This document shows, piece after piece, positions 58,741 through 64,000 of a DNA stretch of 64,000 bases (position 1 is the stretch's first letter; each line of letters starts with the position of its first letter). Both the position numbers and the translations under genes were made by a program. This stretch comes from CAYVFC01 sp964450715 (GTDB taxonomy: Bacteria; Myxococcota_A; Polyangia; Polyangiales; JAFGIB01): positions 17,255 to 81,254 of the forward strand of contig CAYVFC010000019.1 in NCBI GenBank assembly GCA_964450715.1. The letters run 5' to 3'. Under the pieces are notes generated by a model. The model had not been told where the DNA came from. It made no database searches and saw only the letters and a program-made list of their open reading frames with translations.

Positions 58741-60808
58741 GCCGAAACCGTCGTCGAAGGGGTTGTGGTTCGTTCTTCTCGCCCTGCTGCTCTCTACCTC
58801 CGCCTGTAAGAAGGAGGCTACGGAGGAGCAGCCCGAGGAAGAGCTGCGCTGCGAGCAGGACGACTCGGAGGGGGCGGATACAGCGATGAATCTAACGGCC
58901 GGCGAAGAAGCCGAGGGCCACCTCTGCCCCAAGCTGGACGAGGACTGGTACGCTTTTACCCTGGGCGCGAACGACCGTCTGCTGGAGGTGTCGCTGCAGA
59001 TGACCAATCCGCGAGCGCCGGTCGAGCCCACCTACGCGGTCTGGTCCGCGGGCGCGGGTGGAAGCGCGGGGGAGGTGGCGGCCGAGCCGCCCTCCGAGGC
59101 GGTGGGGGTGGGCGCGGTCATCTCCGAGGTTCACTGCTTGCAGCCGGGCGACTACTTCCTGGCGGTACGCGACCAGGGCAACGACGCGCAGGACATCCGC
59201 AACCGGTACCGCCTGAGCATCGCCCTGATGCCCGAACCGGACGAGTCGGAGAGCAACGACGACGCCGACCAGGCCACGCGGCTCGATTCGGGGCAGGCGC
59301 GGCAGGGGTACATCGCTTGCGGGAGCGATCAGGACTGGTACGCGGTTTCGGTGGCACAGGGGGAGGTGTTGCGGGTGCATCTCGAGTCGGAGCCGTCGGG
59401 CTACCAGCCCTTGCTGCGCATCCTGGCAGCGGACGGCAACCAGCTGGCGGAGGCGAGCAACCCGGCCAGCAGCGTGGAGTCGACGCTGATCGACCTGCAT
59501 CAGGTAGTGCCGACCGCGGGCGACTACTTCCTGGTCGTCAGCGATGACGACGACCTGCAATCCGATCCGACCGTGCCCTATACCATCGAGGTCGAGACCA
59601 TCCGCGACCAGGACCGCAACGAGCCCAACAATCATCCCGGCGAGGCCACGCCGCTGGCCGACTCGGCCGTGGCCTGCGGCGAGCAGTGGTCGGTAGAATT
59701 CGAAGCGACCGGCACCATCGGCTCTCCGGGCGACACCGACTGGTTCCGACTGCCGGTGACCGGCTGCGGGAGCGGTCTGCTCGAGGCCGAGCTCGTTTTC
59801 GACAACAGCGGGCGCTCGGACCAGGAGGCCTGGAGGCTGCAGAGCGAGGTACAGGCCTCGGTGGCGCTAGTGCGCTCACACGGGGGGACGCCGTGTGCCG
59901 AGGACTCCAGCTGTCAAAGCTTGAACATCGAGTGCGACCAGGGAGAGGACTGGGCGGAGTGGCAGTGCCAGGGCTACTACAACGCTTGCGGCACGGATGG
60001 CCTCTGCGTGGGCGCGTCGGTCTGCCTGCCCGACGGTACCTGCGGCGCCAACCAGACCGAGCGGCACTACCGGGTGGCGACCGAGCCCGATCCCATCACC
60101 GGTCCGCCGCCGCCGCACGAGGTGGTGCTGAGCGCGCCCGTGTTCGGAGGCGATAACCTCTACCTGCGGGTTACCGACTATCAATCAGACGGTGGCGATC
60201 CCGGCGCCGTATACAGGCTGCGGGTGCGAATCCGGTCCGAACCGGACGCCAATGACCGGGGCGGCACCCCGAACAACCTCTACGGCAATACCTTGACCAC
60301 GCTCAACCTGGAGTTGGCCATGGAGCAGAGCCTGGACCGCGCGGTCGCCATACCGGTTCACGACTGCACCGCGGGTGATTGCTGCGACGCGGCGACCTGG
60401 GCCGAGGGCGCCATCTCCTACCAGAACGATTTCGACCTCTTCGTCTACGACCACCCTTGCCCGGGCACGGATTGCTCGCTCAAGCTCTACCACCGGGTGG
60501 ACGACGGCCCCGTGCAGCACGGGCTCTATCTCTTCCAGGGTTCCTGGCTCTGGTTTACCTTTGCCATCGATGGAGACGATACCTTCGGCAACGACGAGTG
60601 CCTCTACGCTTTCCAGAATCACCAGAGCCCTTACTACATCCTGATCCGCGACTACCTGGGCGAGGATGAGCTGGCCCAGGAGCAGGTGGGTATCGCCACC
60701 CGCTGGAGCGCGGACCAGGGTTATAGCTTCTGTATAGAGAAGTACTCCAACCAGTGCGAGGTGCCTCCCTGCGCGCTAGCGGCGAACGATGAATGCACGT
60801 CACCATGA
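58697..60808 (+). CDS. Lipoprotein with pre-peptidase (PPC)-like beta domains
   Basis: The 703-residue product has lipobox TSAC (Cys 37), then three to four PPC-like beta-sandwich modules. Each follows the pattern E-x-N-(D/N)-x-x-x-x-A-T ... D-W-(Y/F): KLDEDWYAFTL, ESNDDADQATRL with SDQDWYAVSV, EPNNHPGEATPL with TDWFRLPV. A Cys-rich insert (CAEDSSCQSLNIECDQGEDW) and a C-terminal region with FDLFVYDHPCPGTDC follow. No protease domain is present. ATG 58697 has GAGGAGG 9 bases upstream and overlaps the vWA gene by 44 bases, so they are coupled. Confidence 0.8.
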   Translation: MRASSMKKSTASGREPKPSSKGLWFVLLALLLSTSACKKEATEEQPEEELRCEQDDSEGADTAMNLTAGEEAEGHLCPKLDEDWYAFTLGANDRLLEVSLQMTNPRAPVEPTYAVWSAGAGGSAGEVAAEPPSEAVGVGAVISEVHCLQPGDYFLAVRDQGNDAQDIRNRYRLSIALMPEPDESESNDDADQATRLDSGQARQGYIACGSDQDWYAVSVAQGEVLRVHLESEPSGYQPLLRILAADGNQLAEASNPASSVESTLIDLHQVVPTAGDYFLVVSDDDDLQSDPTVPYTIEVETIRDQDRNEPNNHPGEATPLADSAVACGEQWSVEFEATGTIGSPGDTDWFRLPVTGCGSGLLEAELVFDNSGRSDQEAWRLQSEVQASVALVRSHGGTPCAEDSSCQSLNIECDQGEDWAEWQCQGYYNACGTDGLCVGASVCLPDGTCGANQTERHYRVATEPDPITGPPPPHEVVLSAPVFGGDNLYLRVTDYQSDGGDPGAVYRLRVRIRSEPDANDRGGTPNNLYGNTLTTLNLELAMEQSLDRAVAIPVHDCTAGDCCDAATWAEGAISYQNDFDLFVYDHPCPGTDCSLKLYHRVDDGPVQHGLYLFQGSWLWFTFAIDGDDTFGNDECLYAFQNHQSPYYILIRDYLGEDELAQEQVGIATRWSADQGYSFCIEKYSNQCEVPPCALAANDECTSP

Positions 60809-60821
60809 CTCTTCTCTCGGT

Positions 60822-60982
60822 CTGTCGTTTCGAGCGAAGCGAGAGATCTCCTGGTATTGTATGTCGGAAAGAGATCTCTCCCTGCGGTCGAGACGCCAAC
60901 AGTGCGGCTTCGCCCCGCTGTTGGCGTTTCGAGCGAAGCGAGAGATCTCCCCCACGAGATCTCTCCCTCCGGTCGAGATGAC
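60822..60982. repeat. Interspersed palindrome (repeat A), two copies around a hairpin
   Basis: Two copies of the family stand head to tail: 60822-60895 and 60922-60982, each starting TTTCGAGCGAAGCGAGAGAT and ending in GAGATCTCTCCCT(G/C)CGGTC followed by GAGA. Between them is a hairpin ACGCCAACAG ... CTGTTGGCGT (60892-60927). The last bases of the second copy, GTCGAGATGACA, contain the start codon of the next gene. Confidence 0.82.
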
Positions 60983-62372
60983 ATTCCTTCCGCTCCTCTG
61001 TTTCGTTCTGCTCGCGGGTTGCGGGTCGGACTCGGGCGAGCAGAACGGCGGGGACCGCGACCGCGATGCGGCGATACGCCCGCCTCCAACGGTGGAGGAG
61101 CTCTGGAGCAGCGAGGTGATCGCCGCCGGCGGGGTCGGGCTGCACGCGGACCTCGCGCTGGGCGAAAACGGGCCGGTCGTGGCTTATTACGCCACCTCGA
61201 GCCGTGACGGCGATCCCTGTTACCAGGAGCAGAGCGTGGATCCGAAGCCGCGAATGCTCTGGGATCTCTACTTCGCCCAGCAGAGCGGCGGGCAGTGGCA
61301 GGCGGACCTGGTCGCGGAGGTGCTCGGCGAGGGTTCACCGCCGGGTCTGGATCTGGCCGTGGGCCCGGACGCAGAGCCCGCTATCGCCGCCGTGGGCGGC
61401 GAGCCCATCGAGACGCTGGCCTACCACTTCTGCGGTGGCAATGACCTCGCCCTGTACGAGCGCCAAGGGGGCGACTGGGCGCCGGAGATCGCGGTCACGA
61501 CCAGCGGGGAAGCGGCCAGCGGCCAGCCGGGGAGCGACGCCGGAGAGGTGGTCGGCTACTGGCCGGCGCTGGCCTTTGACGCAAACGGTCAGGCGGCCAT
61601 CGCCTACCGGGATGTTCATTACGCCGTTCAGCAATCGGACGACTTCCAGCGCGCCGACCTGGAGCTGGCGCTCGGCTCGAACGGTTCCTGGCGCGCCTTG
61701 CCGGTGGACGTGGGTGGGGGAGCGGGCGAGCACAACGCGCTCGTCTTCGACGGGCAGGGCCGGATGGTCATCGCCTATTACCAGCCCGATACGCGTTCCG
61801 GTCCCGGTCAGGGGGTGTGGGTGGTTCGCTCGGAGGACGGCGGCGCCTCCTGGCAGCGGGTGCGGCTCTATTCCGGTCCCACTCGTCCCCGTCCCGATCT
61901 GGCGGTAGACCCGGACGACGGCACTCTTTACGTGGTCTATTACAGCTCGAACAGGCGCTTGCCCTATTTGGCGACGCTGGTAGACGAAGACAACTTCGAG
62001 TCCGAGAGCGAGGGTTGGAGCCAACAGTCCTTCGGCGATCCGCTCTACGAGGAGGGCGCGTACACCTCCATCGCGGTGGACGGGCAAGGGAATATCGGCG
62101 TGGCCTATTACCGTTGCCTGCGCGCCACCGAGAGCGGCGACAGTTGCCCCGCCAGCGACAATGCGCTGGTCTTCGCCTGGCGCTTGCCGGGCGACGCCGG
62201 CGTCTGGGAGGTGGAAACGGTGGACGAGGGCGACCGGGCCGGCGAGTGCGGCACCCATGCTTCGCTGGTTTTCGAGTCGGACGGATCGGTCGCCATCGCC
62301 TACCTCTGCCAGGCAATGGTCGACGACACCCTGGAAGACCGTCTGCTGCTGGCCCGGAGGAAAGCGCTGTGA
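60978..62372 (+). CDS. Lipoprotein with BNR-type beta-propeller
   Basis: ATG 60978 gives 464 residues: a very short signal (MTFLPLLCFVLLAGC) with lipobox LAGC (Cys 15), and a repetitive beta-propeller-like body with recurring blades such as PVVAYYATSSRDGDP, AAIAYRDVHYA and GVAYYRCL. An Asp-box SEDGGASW is present. These features occur in sialidase-like and other carbohydrate-binding propellers; catalytic residues of sialidase are not evident. The start codon lies at the end of repeat A, so its translation initiation region is repeat-derived. A longer frame upstream has no signal peptide. Confidence 0.8.
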   Translation: MTFLPLLCFVLLAGCGSDSGEQNGGDRDRDAAIRPPPTVEELWSSEVIAAGGVGLHADLALGENGPVVAYYATSSRDGDPCYQEQSVDPKPRMLWDLYFAQQSGGQWQADLVAEVLGEGSPPGLDLAVGPDAEPAIAAVGGEPIETLAYHFCGGNDLALYERQGGDWAPEIAVTTSGEAASGQPGSDAGEVVGYWPALAFDANGQAAIAYRDVHYAVQQSDDFQRADLELALGSNGSWRALPVDVGGGAGEHNALVFDGQGRMVIAYYQPDTRSGPGQGVWVVRSEDGGASWQRVRLYSGPTRPRPDLAVDPDDGTLYVVYYSSNRRLPYLATLVDEDNFESESEGWSQQSFGDPLYEEGAYTSIAVDGQGNIGVAYYRCLRATESGDSCPASDNALVFAWRLPGDAGVWEVETVDEGDRAGECGTHASLVFESDGSVAIAYLCQAMVDDTLEDRLLLARRKAL

Positions 62373-62830
62373 TGCGTACCTTCCCTTTATCCGTTTGGGT
62401 CGCCGCTGCCCTGTTGTGGGCGACCGCGGCCGGCTGCACCGAGGACAACTCGCTCTCGGGCAGTCTGGGCGACTTCTACCGCTTGCAGTTCGATCTGGTG
62501 CGCGCGCGGCTCTATTCGTCGGAGTTATCCATCGAGTACGTCTCGAAATCGACGGGCGCGGTTCCGGTGCGCGTGACCCTGCGGGTGGACGAGGTGGAGC
62601 TCGAAGCCGACAGAACCTATGACTTGGACGAGCACGGAGATATCTCGGGTCGGCTTCCGGACGGTATGGAGATGCTGCCGCTGGTCGAGGGCGAGCTCAC
62701 GCTGGAACAGTTCGCGCCCGAGCTCGACGCGCGGGTCAAGGGCAGCTTCGAGGCCAAGCTCAGGGCCGAGCGGGATACGCTGAGCCTGAGCGGTACCTTC
62801 GATACCGAGCTGGAGCCAGTGGCGGACTAG
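62372..62830 (+). CDS. Small lipoprotein coupled to the propeller gene
   Basis: ATG 62372 overlaps the preceding TGA by one base; GGAGG lies about 10 bases upstream. The 152-residue product has a signal peptide with lipobox TAAGC (Cys about 22) and a beta-rich mature part (YRLQFDLVRARLYSSELSIE, RVTLRVDEVELEADRTY, GSFEAKLRAERDTLSLSGTF) with no further Cys. Not recognised; it probably works with the propeller protein at the cell surface. Confidence 0.75.
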   Translation: MRTFPLSVWVAAALLWATAAGCTEDNSLSGSLGDFYRLQFDLVRARLYSSELSIEYVSKSTGAVPVRVTLRVDEVELEADRTYDLDEHGDISGRLPDGMEMLPLVEGELTLEQFAPELDARVKGSFEAKLRAERDTLSLSGTFDTELEPVAD

Positions 62831-62864
62831 CACCCCCTCGATCGCTTTTCGTCTGTCGGCGTCT

Positions 62865-63057
62865 CGGCCGGGCGCGGGTAGGCCGGGGCCGGTCGGCGGG
62901 GGTCGCGCGGGTTGCATTGGCCCGCCCTACGGAGTCATTTGGACTGGCGGGCCGCAACCCGCGCTCAACCCTCGTGCCAACCGTAGGTCTCGGTCAATGC
63001 GCGGTTGGCACGAGGGTAGCCCCCGCCGACCGGCCCCGGCCCACCCGCGCCCGGCCG
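62865..63057. repeat. Three-way-junction inverted-repeat element, copy 2 (repeat D)
   Basis: A 193-bp element with outer arms 62865-62902 and 63020-63057 (38 bp, one mismatch), hairpin 1 with arms 62905-62915/62954-62964 extended by 62919-62926/62946-62953, and hairpin 2 with 15-bp arms CCCTCGTGCCAACCG (62969-62983) and its complement (63002-63016). Same plan as 25633-25848 but in reversed order, so inserted in the other orientation. No gene inside. Confidence 0.85.
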
Positions 63058-63172
63058 GCGTCCCGCAGCTGGCGGGCGCGGGTGGCGCCATCGCGAAGTG
63101 ACCAGGTTTTACTCAGAGGGAGCGAACACGCCGCGCCGCACCGCGATGGTGTACCATAGCGAAGGACGCTCG

Positions 63173-63802
63173 ATGGCAGGAGAAACGAAAAACGGGAACC
63201 GCGGCGCGGCGGTCTACGCCCCCGATTTCGGCGGCAAGGAAGCCGACTTCCTGCAGGCGTTGCGCGCAGGCAAGCGATCAGCGCGCGCCGAGTTGTACCG
63301 GCGTCACGCGCAGGCCGTGGAGGGGATCCTGATCCGCGTGCTGGGATGGAACGCGGATATCCCCGACTTGGTGCAGGAGGTCTTCGTCCGGGTGCTGGCC
63401 GGTCTGGGCGGCTTTCGCGGCGACCACCGATCGCTCAAGCCGTGGATCACCCGTATCGCGGTGCACACGGCGCGCGGCTGGATCCGCAAGCGCCGGATGC
63501 TCCGGTGGCTCTACCTGGAACGCTCCGAAGATCTTCCCGACGCCTCCGCGGTGGCGGCGACCCCCGAGGAGATGGAGACTTTACGCCGGGCCTACCGAGT
63601 CATCGGTTCCCTGCCGGAAAAGGAGCGCGTCGCCTTCGCCTTGCGCTTCGTGGCGGACATGGAGCTCACCGAGGTAGCAGAGGCCTGCGAGGTCTCCCTG
63701 GCGACCATCAAGCGGAGGCTCACCAGCGCCCGCCGCCGCTTCACGCTGCTGGCCGCCCGCGATCCCTACCTCAAGGATTACCTGACGAGCGACGGGGAGT
63801 GA
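63173..63802 (+). CDS. ECF-type RNA polymerase sigma factor
   Basis: The 209-residue protein has sigma region 2 (ADFLQALRAGKRSARAELYR, IPDLVQEVFVRVLAGLGGF) and region 4 (GSLPEKERVAFALRFVADME then LTEVAEACEVSLATIKRRLT), separated by a short linker, which is the ECF layout. It should direct RNA polymerase to a small regulon. ATG 63173 has GAAGGA 8 bases upstream; ATGs at 63146 and GTG/ATG further up would add unlike residues. No anti-sigma gene adjoins it in the window. A histidine kinase-like fragment overlaps its 3' end on the other strand. Confidence 0.9.
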   Translation: MAGETKNGNRGAAVYAPDFGGKEADFLQALRAGKRSARAELYRRHAQAVEGILIRVLGWNADIPDLVQEVFVRVLAGLGGFRGDHRSLKPWITRIAVHTARGWIRKRRMLRWLYLERSEDLPDASAVAATPEEMETLRRAYRVIGSLPEKERVAFALRFVADMELTEVAEACEVSLATIKRRLTSARRRFTLLAARDPYLKDYLTSDGE

Positions 63803-64000
63803 GCCCCGCACAATTGGCGATATCCTCTTCCCCGGTATCGCAGCCTTCGGGGAGGGGGGGAGCGATGGGGATACGCACGGTAAACAGCGCGCCCCCCAGC
63901 GAGGAGTTACCCACCTCGATGGTTCCCCCGTGCTGCTCGATCACCGTGTCCCTTCGGTAAGCGTGCATGAAGCCGCCGGGGGGTCCGCGGTACGATCGTG
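63771..64000 (-). CDS. C-terminal fragment of a histidine-kinase-type ATPase domain
   Basis: The last residues read VIEQHGGTIEVGNSSLGGAL followed by FTVRIPIAP, which is the G2 box and end of a HATPase domain of sensor kinases. The N-terminal side runs off the window. The expected G1 box (GxGLGL) just upstream is not visible: the frame reads PPGGFMHAYRRDT there, so a frameshift or unusual kinase is possible. Its stop overlaps the sigma gene by 32 bases in a convergent way. Confidence 0.55.
   Translation of the reverse strand, partial: RSYRGPPGGFMHAYRRDTVIEQHGGTIEVGNSSLGGALFTVRIPIAPPLPEGCDTGEEDIANCAGLTPRRSSGNP

Noticed and set aside
60789..60977. Upstream start for the propeller lipoprotein
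   Set aside because: The extension is translated repeat DNA (FRAKREIS, repeated) and would bury the signal peptide.

Overview
The window is a high-GC stretch of chromosome that reads like a member of the Myxococcota (deltaproteobacterial lineage), probably a draft or metagenome assembly because it holds one 100-base run of N (12125-12224). The lineage call rests on many lipoproteins with Gly/Ser/Ala-rich spacers directly after the lipobox Cys, cysteine-rich 'CDDG' repeats, thrombospondin type 3 calcium repeats, a MYXO-CTERM-like tail, an AgmX/PglI-type TonB-like protein and a myxobacterial outer-membrane barrel. I see no rRNA, tRNA, CRISPR array or intact transposase.

Layout. 1-7.5 kb: two surface lipoproteins, remnants of HipA and ParE toxins, a B12-type radical SAM enzyme, a GT2 glycosyltransferase overlapping a polytopic membrane protein, then a broken lipoprotein and a truncated barrel gene. 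7.5-12.5 kb: a UvrD/Rep helicase, an unrecognised protein, a truncated von Willebrand A (vWA) lipoprotein and a cluster of about 170-bp inverted-repeat elements around the assembly gap. 12.5-25.5 kb: secreted lipoproteins (cysteine-rich, alpha/beta hydrolase, C-type lectin, DUF4215-like), two enzymes with cytoplasmic folds (SDR, Fe-S protein), an AraC regulator and a radical SAM protein fused to an envelope domain. 25.6-33 kb: a three-way-junction repeat, a site-2 protease, a TerB-like protein, an SDR, an EEP phosphohydrolase, hisS and tyrS.

33.6-46.3 kb holds what looks like one envelope machine in two convergent operons: barrel, TPR lipoprotein, very long TPR lipoprotein and coiled-coil lipoprotein on the plus strand (all overlapping), and TolQ, TolR, TolR, a small secreted protein and a GltG/PglI-like TonB-type protein on the minus strand. 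By composition this is a relative of the Myxococcus Glt (gliding) and Nfs (spore coat) complexes. 46.5-62.8 kb is almost entirely lipoproteins. Three of them share vWA, calcium repeats and a C-terminal domain I do not recognise. They sit with a FecR-TPR protein, LamG, Kazal-like, pre-peptidase-like and BNR-propeller proteins. The right edge has an ECF sigma factor and a fragment of a histidine kinase ATPase domain.

Four families of non-coding repeats are scattered through the window: a TTTGTCATTTCGA-type palindrome, an inverted-repeat element at 11.6-12.4 kb, a palindrome tandem at 17.3 kb, and a three-way-junction element at 25.7 and 62.9 kb. Two of the families show compensatory base changes between copies. 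One copy supplies the start codon of a gene and another lies in the altered 3' end of a gene.
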